A stretch of DNA of 64,000 bases from Hymenobacter metallilatus (GTDB taxonomy: Bacteria > Bacteroidota > Bacteroidia > Cytophagales > Hymenobacteraceae), in contig NZ_RWIS01000005.1 of NCBI RefSeq assembly GCF_003944705.1, positions 186,001 through 250,000 of the forward strand, written 5' to 3'. Made by a program: the position numbers and the translations under genes. Below, piece after piece: positions 1 through 7,533 of the stretch. Every line of letters starts with the position of its first letter. The stretch's first letter is position 1. The notes below the pieces were generated by a model. The model worked only from the letters and a program-made list of their open reading frames with translations, was not told where the DNA came from and ran no database searches.

Positions 1-1
1 G

Positions 2-37
2 CTTACCCGGTGTGCCAGACAGGCAGCAGCGGCGTAA
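2..37 (+). CDS. Possible 3' end of an upstream gene
   Basis: One forward frame is open from the window edge and ends in a run of alanines before TAA at 35-37. Short Ala-rich ends are common in the neighbouring phage genes, so this may be the tail of the gene preceding the HTH gene. Only eleven codons are visible, which is too little to assign a function or to exclude chance. Confidence 0.25.
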   Translation, partial: LTRCARQAAAA

Positions 38-92
38 ATTTTTTTGCCCTGCATTTCACGTTTTTCACTTATAGTATCACATTTCACTTTCT

Positions 93-446
93 ATGTCTCA
101 CCTTCAGAACATCATGCTTACCGCCATGCCCGGCGGTGTTAGCTCCCAGGATTGGGTAACCATGCTGGAAATTCAGGCCAAGGCGGCTGCCGAAGCCGAA
201 GTTAGTACCCGCACCTACGTGCAAAGCCCCAAGCAGAGCGCCGAGAAGAAATACGACGACCGGCTGCATATCCGTCTTGGTTGCGGGAAAACCAAAGCCT
301 ACGAGCTGCTCAAGCGCTACGAGGAGAACAAAGCCGGGGGCCTGCGGCATATCCGCATTGGGGCCAAATACATCGTGACGGAGGCGGCGGTACTTGAATT
401 CTTCGGGGATGCGCCAATGCAGGTTTCTCACCGCAAAGCTGCCTAG
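93..446 (+). CDS. Excisionase/HTH_17-like DNA-binding protein
   Basis: 117 residues. The C-terminal half (about residues 52-108) reads like a small winged helix-turn-helix of the excisionase/HTH_17 type: a helix ending in KTKAYELLKRY, then a turn and IRIGAKYIVTEAAVLEFF, close to the usual pattern of a wing strand followed by an alpha helix. Such proteins bind DNA and serve as excisionases or small regulators. It is the first complete gene of the early array, 60 nt from an AT-rich leader carrying repeated TTTCAC tracts. The role as Xis is inference; it could equally be an early regulator. Confidence 0.6.
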   Translation: MSHLQNIMLTAMPGGVSSQDWVTMLEIQAKAAAEAEVSTRTYVQSPKQSAEKKYDDRLHIRLGCGKTKAYELLKRYEENKAGGLRHIRIGAKYIVTEAAVLEFFGDAPMQVSHRKAA

Positions 447-450
447 TCCG

Positions 451-678
451 ATGCACCTGGTAACGACTACGCCCAAGCCCACCGTCAACCTCACCGAGCT
501 GGCCCGGGTGGAGCAGCTCATGCCGGCCGCCGTGGTGGCCGCCGCTCCGCTGGAGCAGCTGGAGGCCCGCCGCTGGCAAATCAATTTCGACCATCCCAGC
601 TACGCCGAGGAAACGGCCTATGTGGTAGAGCGGGAAGCCCGCCGCCGGGCCCGGCCCATGATGGTACCCACTCGCTAA
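451..678 (+). CDS. Small phage protein of unknown function
   Basis: 75 residues starting at the ATG four bases after the stop of the HTH gene. No domain is recognised. The C-terminal half is rich in charged residues and ends in an Arg cluster followed by MMVPTR. Tight spacing with the genes on either side (4 and 13 nt) argues that it is translated as part of the early polycistronic message. A longer in-frame start would overlap the HTH gene and is not needed. Confidence 0.6.
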   Translation: MHLVTTTPKPTVNLTELARVEQLMPAAVVAAAPLEQLEARRWQINFDHPSYAEETAYVVEREARRRARPMMVPTR

Positions 679-691
679 CGCCGCAATCCCG

Positions 692-1153
692 ATGCTACTC
701 GCTACTGCTTCCTTCAATCCTTCCTTTCACGTGGTGCCGGCCAAGCTGCCCACCGCCGCCTCGCTGGAGTTCTGGCTCCAGAATCCGCTCCTCGTCGAGA
801 CTCACCCGAAGCTCCTGGCTGAACGGACGGAGCAGTGGCCCGGCTGGTCACCGGCCGAGCGCACGCAGCTCCGCTACCGGCTCAAAGCCGAGCGGGACCG
901 GCTCAAGGAGAAAGCCAAGCCCGGCGAAGACGATTTGACGCTGCACGACCTGCTCAGCTTCATCGAGGCCCACAACGGCCTGCTCGATAACGGGGTGGAG
1001 CGCTCGGCCGTGCGGCACTTCGCCTTTATGCTCCACAGCCGGGAGCGGGCCTGGTACCGGGCCTTTCTCAAGGAAGTATTCCGGCTGCGCGAATTGGCCC
1101 TGCACGAAGAAATCGAGCAGATGTACGACGAGTGCGACCGGGACGCCGCCTAA
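692..1153 (+). CDS. Phage protein of unknown function, highly charged
   Basis: 153 residues, mostly helical and rich in Arg, Glu and Leu, with a stretch around residues 50-75 dominated by K/E/R that may form a coiled coil. No catalytic motif or transmembrane segment is visible. It lies 13 nt after the preceding small gene and belongs to the early operon. Codon use and GC-rich third positions match neighbouring phage genes, which supports it being real coding sequence. Confidence 0.65.
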   Translation: MLLATASFNPSFHVVPAKLPTAASLEFWLQNPLLVETHPKLLAERTEQWPGWSPAERTQLRYRLKAERDRLKEKAKPGEDDLTLHDLLSFIEAHNGLLDNGVERSAVRHFAFMLHSRERAWYRAFLKEVFRLRELALHEEIEQMYDECDRDAA

Positions 1154-1183
1154 CTCATTTCTCACTTCAACCACAATTGCCCT

Positions 1184-1414
1184 GTGATTACGCTCTCCAA
1201 ATCCATCGACCACGCCCGGCGCGAAACCACGATTACGGCCACTGATGCCGCCGGCCGTTACCTCTGCTCCGAAACCTGGTCCGGTACCGGCAGCCGGGTA
1301 GCGGTGGCACTGGCCCAACACGTGCGCACCTCGGCCGAGCAGCTCCAGCGCCGGCAGAACATTGCCACCGCCGCGTCGGTGAGTGAGGCCCGCCAACTCA
1401 GCAGCCGCCTGTAA
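1184..1414 (+). CDS. Small phage protein of unknown function (GTG start)
   Basis: 76 residues beginning at GTG; no in-frame ATG gives a full-length product. The predicted protein begins with a beta-rich section (ITLSKSIDHARRETTITATDAAGRYLCSE) and ends in a helical, Gln/Ala-rich part. The stop overlaps the next start as TAATG, indicating translational coupling. No family is recognised. Confidence 0.6.
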   Translation: MITLSKSIDHARRETTITATDAAGRYLCSETWSGTGSRVAVALAQHVRTSAEQLQRRQNIATAASVSEARQLSSRL

Positions 1415-1662
1415 TGCAGCGCCACTCTCACCCCCGCCTCTACGCGCTGGAGCAGGCCACTGTCGGCCGGCAGCGCAAAAAGCAGATTGCCCGCGGGCGC
1501 CTGCAGCTGCTCATCCTGGTTGGCCTCGCCGGCCTGTGCTGGCTGGTATTCGGCTGCGTGGCGTACGGCCCCCGCGCCAACCGCAAGCCCACCGGCCTCG
1601 GCATTCGGGACGTGGAGCAGCCCGCGCCGCGCTACTCGCCCTACACCTGGCAGGCCCTCTAA
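1414..1662 (+). CDS. Small single-pass membrane protein
   Basis: 82 residues. A basic N-terminal region (residues 1-29) is followed by one hydrophobic segment at about 30-50 (LQLLILVGLAGLCWLVFGCV), so the protein is predicted to sit in the inner membrane with its basic end in the cytoplasm. The C-terminal 30 residues are polar. It is coupled to the previous gene by TAATG and is followed by a strong hairpin. Function unknown; small membrane proteins in early phage operons sometimes act in superinfection exclusion, but nothing here shows that. Confidence 0.6.
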   Translation: MQRHSHPRLYALEQATVGRQRKKQIARGRLQLLILVGLAGLCWLVFGCVAYGPRANRKPTGLGIRDVEQPAPRYSPYTWQAL

Positions 1663-1665
1663 AAC

Positions 1666-1700
1666 GATAGGGCCGCCCCATTGCCCGGGGCGGCCCTATC
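1666..1700 (+). terminator. 14-bp hairpin between early genes
   Basis: Arms 1666-1679 and 1687-1700 are perfectly complementary (GATAGGGCCGCCCC and its reverse complement) around a 7-nt loop. No T-run follows on either strand, so it may be a weak terminator, an RNA-processing or stability element, or an attenuator ahead of the annealing-protein gene. Confidence 0.6.
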
Positions 1701-1732
1701 ACACTTTCAAACTTCAGAATACCACAAAGCTA

Positions 1733-2455
1733 ATGCAAACTTCCGAACAACTGACTGACCTGCGCCAGCTCTGCCAGGAGAATGGCCTGGATATGCGTAC
1801 CGACCTGTGGCAGCATAAGCAGTCCGGTAACTGGATTATGTCGAAGGTCGGGGCTGAAAAGCTCCAGGGCCGTAACAACATCGACATTGATATGGACGTG
1901 TCGGCCGCCGGCATCGACTTCGCCATTGTAAAAGTAACGGCCACCCGCACCGTGAAGGTGGAGGGCAAAACGACGCTGAAAAAGCTTACGGCCCGCACGC
2001 TGGGCTCGGCCAACCCGAAGAACTGTACCCAAATCAGCTACTACGCTGAAATGGCCGAGAAACGCGCCACCGTACGGGCCGTGCTCAAGCTGATGGGCTT
2101 TTCGAAGCTGGGCGTGTCTGGAGAGGAGGAGGCGGATGATTTCGCCCGGGCCCGCAACCAGGCCAGCCCCACGCTGGAGCAGGCCACTGAGCAGCGCCCT
2201 ACGACCGGCGGCGGGAACAGTTCCGCCGCCCCGGCTCCCTCCGCTGGTGCCGCCCCAAGCAGCGCCCCGGATGATGCCGACGACTTCATGGCCATTGCGT
2301 CGGCCATTGACTCCATCAACGAGGCGAATACGCTCGACGAGCTGCAGGCCACGTGGAAAACCATTCCCAAGCAGGTAGCCGAGGAGCTGGCTGTGTACTC
2401 GGCCAAAGAGGAGCGGAAGGAGCACCTGAAGCGCAACCAGACACTGGCAGCCTAA
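1733..2455 (+). CDS. Putative ssDNA-annealing / recombination mediator protein
   Basis: 240 residues starting at the ATG at 1733; a longer in-frame reading would run through the upstream hairpin and is rejected. The N-terminal two-thirds is a compact alpha/beta domain ending in a helix with the pattern MAEKRATVRAVLKLMGF followed by an acidic EEEADDF. This helix pattern (MA-x-x-RA-x-x-[RK]A) recurs in the chromosomal gene at 40157-40948. Residues about 150-185 form a Pro/Ala/Ser linker and the C-terminus is a small helical domain. The arrangement (core, disordered linker, C-terminal helices) and position next to an exonuclease-containing replication module suggest an ERF/Rad52-like annealing protein. 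The family assignment is an inference. Confidence 0.5.
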   Translation: MQTSEQLTDLRQLCQENGLDMRTDLWQHKQSGNWIMSKVGAEKLQGRNNIDIDMDVSAAGIDFAIVKVTATRTVKVEGKTTLKKLTARTLGSANPKNCTQISYYAEMAEKRATVRAVLKLMGFSKLGVSGEEEADDFARARNQASPTLEQATEQRPTTGGGNSSAAPAPSAGAAPSSAPDDADDFMAIASAIDSINEANTLDELQATWKTIPKQVAEELAVYSAKEERKEHLKRNQTLAA

Positions 2456-2464
2456 CACGAACGA

Positions 2465-2488
2465 GGGCCACCGTCGCCACGGTGGCCC
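2465..2488 (+). terminator. 10-bp hairpin after the annealing-protein gene
   Basis: Arms 2465-2474 and 2479-2488 (GGGCCACCGT and complement) flank a 4-nt CGCC loop. The downstream sequence is pyrimidine-rich but has no clean T-run. Together with the hairpin at 1666-1700 it brackets the annealing-protein gene, which may set its own transcript level. Confidence 0.5.
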
Positions 2489-2518
2489 CCATTTACTTCT
2501 TTTCAACACTGCAAAAGT

Positions 2519-2962
2519 ATGAAACTCACATTCATTGCTCCTGCTCGCCCAGGACAGGCTAAGGCCAAAACTCCAACGATTACCCTCTCTTTGCTTGGGG
2601 GGCGCATTGGCTTTAACGGCCCCGCTGCTGAGCTGTTGGATCTGGATAAATATCCTCATTTGGCAGTGGCCAAGGACGAGGAAGATAATGTGTACCTGGT
2701 GGGCTTCACCGCTGCAACAGGGGAAACAGCTACCGTGCAGCGTAAAGCCAAAACTGTTTCGGTTTCACACAGCGCCGCCGTACGGGAGATTATAGACTCA
2801 CTTCCTGCCAAAACCTTTGGGGAGGCCTCTTCTATTTCCATGCCGCTAGCTGCTGAACTGACAGTAGTACCCGGATCCAAGAACACCCGCGTAGTGGGCT
2901 TACTTACTGCCGGTGCTACGGTGCTGCGCGTGAAAAAGGGAAAGGAGGTGTCCAATGGCTAA
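2519..2962 (+). CDS. Phage protein of unknown function
   Basis: 147 residues, predicted mostly beta strand, with no recognised motif. Base composition is visibly lower in GC than the genes to the left, as is that of the ParB-like gene that follows, so these two may have been acquired together. Its last 8 nt overlap the start of the ParB-like gene, implying coupled translation. Confidence 0.65.
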   Translation: MKLTFIAPARPGQAKAKTPTITLSLLGGRIGFNGPAAELLDLDKYPHLAVAKDEEDNVYLVGFTAATGETATVQRKAKTVSVSHSAAVREIIDSLPAKTFGEASSISMPLAAELTVVPGSKNTRVVGLLTAGATVLRVKKGKEVSNG

Positions 2963-5312
2963 GCTGAAAAAAGGAGCTGTTGCCTCGGCCATGCACGAGT
3001 TAGCCGAAACACTGCCAGCCACAAACCCCGTGTATGAGTTTGCGGCCGGCGACCTGGTCGAAGTAATAAACCCGGATGACCTGTATGCTGGCCTGGTAGG
3101 GGCGGTGCAGCGTGTCAATGATTCCGGCAATACGGTTTTTCCACGTGTTACCGTGCTCTATCCTGCTACGAACGACGCAGCAGAGCAGGAAGTAGAGTTT
3201 AATGACGTGGAGTTGCGGCGGCACGTGCCTGCGAAGGCGCCAAAGCGCAAGAAGGCAACTCCTGCAGCCAAATACTGGGAAGATACTGACGGGCATCCGA
3301 TAGCCGTTGGCGACGAAGTGCGCTACACGCATCCTACCAGTATTCATAGCGGCGGGGCTGGCATCCTCATGGCCATCCATGTCAAGGAAGGCAACCAGGA
3401 GCCAGTGGCCACAGTGCAACTGCACAAACTTTCCACCTGGAAAGAATCTCCGTCCATTCCTGCTTTCCTGCGCAACCTCACCTACCTGAGTACCCCAGCA
3501 CCGGTTGCACCGAAACCGGAGGCCGCGCCCAAAGTAGAGGTGTGCCTGAGCACGAAGGCATGGGACTTATTGGAAACGATTGAAGTGTGTGGCGGTACGG
3601 TACCCTTTGCCAACGTGAGCAGTGAGTCGGCGCAAGCCTGCATTGCTGAATTGGAAAAGTCTGGTCTGCTAGTAGAAGAGGGGGGCGGGTTTAGCTTGAC
3701 ACCGGCCGGCCTGTTGGCCGCACAACAAGCGGCTCCGGATCCAGTCGAAACGGCCCCGGTAGCAGAGGAATCTGAAACCGCCGACTTCCGGATGCTGCCC
3801 CTCTCCAGCATTGCCATTACCCGCAACACGCGCAAGGTGTTCGATGAGGTGGCGCTGGCTGAGTTGGCTGAGAGCATCAAGGCCCACGGCATCCTGCAAC
3901 CCATCGTCGTGCGCCGGCGTGATAACGGGTTAACGGATCCGAAAGGCTATGAGCTGGTAGCGGGTGAGCGTCGGTACCGGGCGGCGGAGCTGGCCGGCCT
4001 GACGCACGTGCCGGCCATGGTGCGCTACCTCACCGACCGGGAGTTTCTGGAGGTGCAGCTGCTGGAGAACCTGCAGCGCGTGGACGTGCGCCCGGCCGAC
4101 GAGGCGATGGCCTTTGCCGAGCTGCTGAACGTGCACAAGTTTTCTCCGGAGGAAATTGCCCTAAAGGTGGGCAAGCCTGCTAAGTTCGTGCTCCAGCGGG
4201 CCAAGCTCGTTACCCTTATTCCGTTTTGGATGGAGGCCCTGCAGGAAGAACGGTTGCCCCTGGTGTCGGCGCATGAGCTGGCCCGGCTGCCCGCCCACAG
4301 CCAACTAGCTGCTAAAAAGTCGCTGGAGTATTACTACAATGGCAACAGCCCAAAGTATGATGCTGGGCAAGTAAGTAATGCTATCCGGCGCGACGTGCTG
4401 CGCGACCTGGCCAGCGTAGTGTTTCCAAAGGACGATGCCACCCTATGCCCGGGCGTGGGTGCCTGTGAGGCCTGCCCCAAGCGTAGCCGGGCCAACCTGC
4501 AACTGTTTTCCGACCAGTCGGATAAGGACCAGTGTTTAGATGCTGCTTGCTTTGCCAGCAAGACGCAAGCCTACATTCAGCGCCGCCTAGTTGAAATCAA
4601 GCAGGAGGATGGGCGTATGCCTGTACTGATTGGTGTAGAAGCCGAATCTCGCAAGAAGTATCCCAAAGCTGTTTATAGCTACGAGTTTGAAAAGGGCAAG
4701 AAGGGCGCTGCCGGCGTCGTGCGGGCCTTGGTGCTCGACGGGCCTGAGGCTGGTGCGGAACGTTGGGGCAAGCTCGCCTCCTGGAGCAAAGTTGTGTCGG
4801 AGGAGGACGAGGCTAAGAAGAAAGCTCAGGATGCTATCCGCCTCCGGAAAGAGCGGGTAAAGAAGGCCGAGCGCATCATACTGGCCGATAAGTTAACGGC
4901 CGATCTTGTCCCTTCTGCTACTGGACCTGTAGGGCATGCCGTACTCGTTTACATGTTGCTCGAGGCTATCGGCTCCGCTCATATTGCGCTGGTAGTGGAC
5001 ATGCTGGGCTGTCCTGAGCCCACCCTAGACGAGCGCAACACTGACTGGGACAAGCGGGACGCAGCAGGTAATACCCCATTTCGGAACTGGCTTATCGGCC
5101 AGCTCACACCTCGGAGCTTTGACGAGCTGCTGTGGCTCTACTTTACCAGAAAGGTGCGCCACCGCATGGAGCACGAATATGAAGACCGCCAATTTGTTAT
5201 TGGCTCGTTGCTTCGTGGCCAGGGCTTAGGATATGAGGAGGTAGGTGCTCAGGCCGATGCGTGGGTAGAGAACCGCTACTACACCAAGAAAAAGAAGGGG
5301 CCGTCCAAATGA
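2955..5312 (+). CDS. ParB/Spo0J-type nuclease-domain protein
   Basis: 785 residues. Residues about 1-230 hold two short modules of unknown function. A canonical ParB/sulfiredoxin-fold domain follows at about 277-370, with the signature GERRYRAAELAG near residue 336 and the ENLQRVDVRPADEAMAFAELL helix region that leads into the ParB HTH. Around residues 497-535 is a Cys-rich segment (CPGVGACEACPKR and DQCLDAACF) of the kind seen in large phage/plasmid ParB-like proteins, probably metal-binding. ParB proteins bind centromere-like sites and use CTP, or act as nucleases in some phages. No ParA is in view. The start is preceded by AAAGGAGGTG at 2941-2950, an unusually good Shine-Dalgarno match for this phylum. 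Confidence 0.85.
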   Translation: MAKLKKGAVASAMHELAETLPATNPVYEFAAGDLVEVINPDDLYAGLVGAVQRVNDSGNTVFPRVTVLYPATNDAAEQEVEFNDVELRRHVPAKAPKRKKATPAAKYWEDTDGHPIAVGDEVRYTHPTSIHSGGAGILMAIHVKEGNQEPVATVQLHKLSTWKESPSIPAFLRNLTYLSTPAPVAPKPEAAPKVEVCLSTKAWDLLETIEVCGGTVPFANVSSESAQACIAELEKSGLLVEEGGGFSLTPAGLLAAQQAAPDPVETAPVAEESETADFRMLPLSSIAITRNTRKVFDEVALAELAESIKAHGILQPIVVRRRDNGLTDPKGYELVAGERRYRAAELAGLTHVPAMVRYLTDREFLEVQLLENLQRVDVRPADEAMAFAELLNVHKFSPEEIALKVGKPAKFVLQRAKLVTLIPFWMEALQEERLPLVSAHELARLPAHSQLAAKKSLEYYYNGNSPKYDAGQVSNAIRRDVLRDLASVVFPKDDATLCPGVGACEACPKRSRANLQLFSDQSDKDQCLDAACFASKTQAYIQRRLVEIKQEDGRMPVLIGVEAESRKKYPKAVYSYEFEKGKKGAAGVVRALVLDGPEAGAERWGKLASWSKVVSEEDEAKKKAQDAIRLRKERVKKAERIILADKLTADLVPSATGPVGHAVLVYMLLEAIGSAHIALVVDMLGCPEPTLDERNTDWDKRDAAGNTPFRNWLIGQLTPRSFDELLWLYFTRKVRHRMEHEYEDRQFVIGSLLRGQGLGYEEVGAQADAWVENRYYTKKKKGPSK

Positions 5313-6373
5313 GTCAGTCTAGCTACTTCAAACTGCGGACAGGTCTTAGCCGTGGCGTCGATGACGCCACGGCTAAGAAGAAAATCTGCGTGTACAAAGA
5401 CGAGTACTTCTATCGAGATGCGTCGGGCCGCTTGGCTCAGGTAGCCGTGTATGAGGACGGGTTTGTGTACCGCAGCCCTGCCACGTACCGCCGTGACCTG
5501 AGCAAGCCGGCTGCCGACTGGCTGGCCTGGCGTGAGGGTAAGCTGAAGGTGCCGAAAGGTGAGCAGCCACCCTTTAAGTATGCCGAGCTTCCGGGCCACT
5601 TGCTGGCGGTGCCACCAGGTGCGCTGCCCTGCACTGTAGCCGAGTATGAGGCTGCGCTGGCTAAGGCCATGGCTGCAGAGAAGAAAAAAGCCGATGAAGA
5701 GGCCAAGGCCAAGGCGTTTGCTGCGCTACTCAAAACCGGCAAGTTCAATGGTTCAAACGAGCCGGATCCGGAAGAGGTGAAACTCGTTGTCGAAGCACCT
5801 CACTTCCTGGCCGACTTTACCGTGCTGGATATTGAATTTCAAGGCTCTGAAATGCTAGAGCTGGCTGCAATCCGCTACCAGAACTGGCAAGCCGTAAACC
5901 AGCTGCAAACCTTCGTGCGCTTCCGGGGTGAGCTAAACTTCCACGTGGCCACCCTCACCGGCATCAGCCGGCACGACGTGTGGAATGCGCCCGACGAGCT
6001 GGCCGTGCTCACGTCCTTCCGCAAGTTGGCCGGAGACTCCCTATTGGTGTGCCACAACCTGAGTGCCGACCGACGGATACTGGAGGCCGCCCGCACTCGT
6101 CAGGGGGCCCGGGAGCCACTACCGAACGAATGGTTTTGCACGCTGGCCCTCAGTAAGCAGCGCTTACCGAAGCGCAAGCACGGCCTCGGTGAGTTGTGCA
6201 CCAGCTTCGGTATTGCCACCCACGGCGCACACCGGGCCCTGCGTGACGTGGAGATGTGCTTCGGCCTGCTGCAGCACCTACACCAGCTCGAGCCCATCAA
6301 TGGGCCGCTGGCCGCGAAGGCATCGAGCAAGAAGGTGGTAGTAAATCAACCCTCACTTTTCGCAGCTGCCTGA
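5309..6373 (+). CDS. DEDDh exonuclease (DNA polymerase III epsilon-like)
   Basis: 354 residues. The start overlaps the ParB-like stop as ATGA. The N-terminal 160 residues are unassigned and end in a Lys/Glu/Ala-rich helix. The exonuclease domain occupies roughly residues 165-340: exo I is LDIEFQG (Asp and Glu), exo II is CHNLSADRRIL, and exo III is HRALRDVEMC with the catalytic His and Asp of the DEDDh class. Family members remove nucleotides 3' to 5' for proofreading or trimming. In this operon it probably works with the annealing protein and replication initiator in phage DNA replication or recombination. Confidence 0.85.
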   Translation: MSQSSYFKLRTGLSRGVDDATAKKKICVYKDEYFYRDASGRLAQVAVYEDGFVYRSPATYRRDLSKPAADWLAWREGKLKVPKGEQPPFKYAELPGHLLAVPPGALPCTVAEYEAALAKAMAAEKKKADEEAKAKAFAALLKTGKFNGSNEPDPEEVKLVVEAPHFLADFTVLDIEFQGSEMLELAAIRYQNWQAVNQLQTFVRFRGELNFHVATLTGISRHDVWNAPDELAVLTSFRKLAGDSLLVCHNLSADRRILEAARTRQGAREPLPNEWFCTLALSKQRLPKRKHGLGELCTSFGIATHGAHRALRDVEMCFGLLQHLHQLEPINGPLAAKASSKKVVVNQPSLFAAA

Positions 6374-7533
6374 TGAATACCGCTCCACTACTGGCAGCCT
6401 CCTCCGGTGGGCTGTCCCTTTCCGCTTCCCCCCGCCGTATGCTACCTATTCGTCAAAACCTCAACCAGCTCACCGGTATCAACCGCACCTATAAGGCGGT
6501 ATTGATTGAGGTGTGTGAGCTGGTGGAGAATGGCAAGCAGGGCAAGTGCTCTGCTCAGAATGAGTATTTCGCCGAACGTCTCTCGGCCAGCCTGCGCACC
6601 ATTTCCCGCACCATTACGGGGCTGGAGGAGGCGGGCCTGCTCACCTCGTCGGGTGCCACCAATAAGCGCGTGCTGCTGCCCTCTGCCGGGCTCCGGGCGT
6701 GCTATGCCGGCACCGATACCACGGCCGCTATTCAGGCCCTCTCGTCGGCCCTGCTCGACGCCCGGTCGGAGGAGCCAACTATAGACAAAACTATAGCCAA
6801 AACTATAGACACTCCGGCCAAAATGGCTATAGCCAAACCGGACCCAACTATAGACAACCGTGGCACAACTATAGCCAACCGTGGTAGCAACTATAGCCAA
6901 ACAGGGTCGCGCGTATATAGAGACGACCAATACGAACAGAACGAGGAGGAGGTGGCGCTACGCTCCGCCCTCGTCGCCGCCCAAAAAAAAATAGGGGAGC
7001 TCACGGCCCAGCTGGAGGAAAGAACCCGCGAACGGAATGCTCTCCGCAACTCCCTGGCTGCCGTTCGTCCTGCCAGTTCTGTCGCGTCGGCTTCGCACAC
7101 CAGGGGGGGCGCGGCCACCGACCCCCACAAGGTGCCGCTCGCCGAGAGCAAGCACATCACGCCGGAGGGTTTTGCCCGCATTGCCGAGGCCTTGGGCTAC
7201 CAGGCCGCCTACTTCCCGCACTACCGGGGCCAGATGCTGCTCAAGGCCGGAGCTGAGCAGCGCGACGAAAAGGGCTGGCAGAACTTCATCCAGCGCTACC
7301 TCACCAACGACGCCAACAGCGAAACCGGCCTGATCACCACTCCTCCCAACGATTCCGCTACAACTCATGCAAGCCGTTCAACTTTCTCACAGCAACCCCA
7401 GCGGCCGGCCAACGGGGCCAAACCTACCAGTGCTGGCAGCGAATTCGCTGGCGCCCTTGCTGAGCGCCGCGCGCGGCTCCGAAGCGCTGGCCCTGGCCAT
7501 CACGGACCGGCAATGGGGTCTGACGCCAGCTAA
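6373..7533 (+). CDS. Phage replication initiator / replisome organiser with internal origin
   Basis: 386 residues, coupled to the exonuclease gene by TGATG. Residues about 25-100 form a winged-helix domain (LNQLTGINRTYKAVLIEVCELV then SAQNEYFAERLSASLRTISRTITGLEEAGLL), the arrangement used by RepA/DnaD-like initiators and lambda-O-type proteins. The middle is a low-complexity linker (TIDKTIAKTID and similar) encoded by seven iterons at 6777-6900. A coiled coil (about residues 195-235) and a conserved C-terminal domain (ITPEGFARIAEALGYQAAYF) follow. The design matches lambda O, in which the initiator binds repeats inside its own gene. Its last 167 nt overlap the next gene in another frame. Confidence 0.75.
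   Translation: MNTAPLLAASSGGLSLSASPRRMLPIRQNLNQLTGINRTYKAVLIEVCELVENGKQGKCSAQNEYFAERLSASLRTISRTITGLEEAGLLTSSGATNKRVLLPSAGLRACYAGTDTTAAIQALSSALLDARSEEPTIDKTIAKTIDTPAKMAIAKPDPTIDNRGTTIANRGSNYSQTGSRVYRDDQYEQNEEEVALRSALVAAQKKIGELTAQLEERTRERNALRNSLAAVRPASSVASASHTRGGAATDPHKVPLAESKHITPEGFARIAEALGYQAAYFPHYRGQMLLKAGAEQRDEKGWQNFIQRYLTNDANSETGLITTPPNDSATTHASRSTFSQQPQRPANGAKPTSAGSEFAGALAERRARLRSAGPGHHGPAMGSDAS
6777..6900 (+). repeat. Iteron array: probable phage replication origin
   Basis: Seven copies of a 12-mer AACTATAG(A/C)CAA start at 6777, 6789, 6801, 6825, 6846, 6867 and 6889. The first three are directly abutted (12-nt period) and the later ones are spaced 21-24 nt, about two helical turns. Copy 3 ends in AC and copy 4 begins with GG; the rest are nearly exact. 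The flank at 6911-6922 is AT-rich (GTATATAGAGAC). The array lies inside the initiator gene and is absent elsewhere in the window, as expected of iterons bound by that initiator. Confidence 0.85.

Noticed and set aside
1487..1732. Upstream extension of the annealing-protein gene
   Set aside because: It overlaps the membrane-protein gene and passes through the hairpin at 1666-1700; the residues are low-complexity Arg/Pro/Ser.
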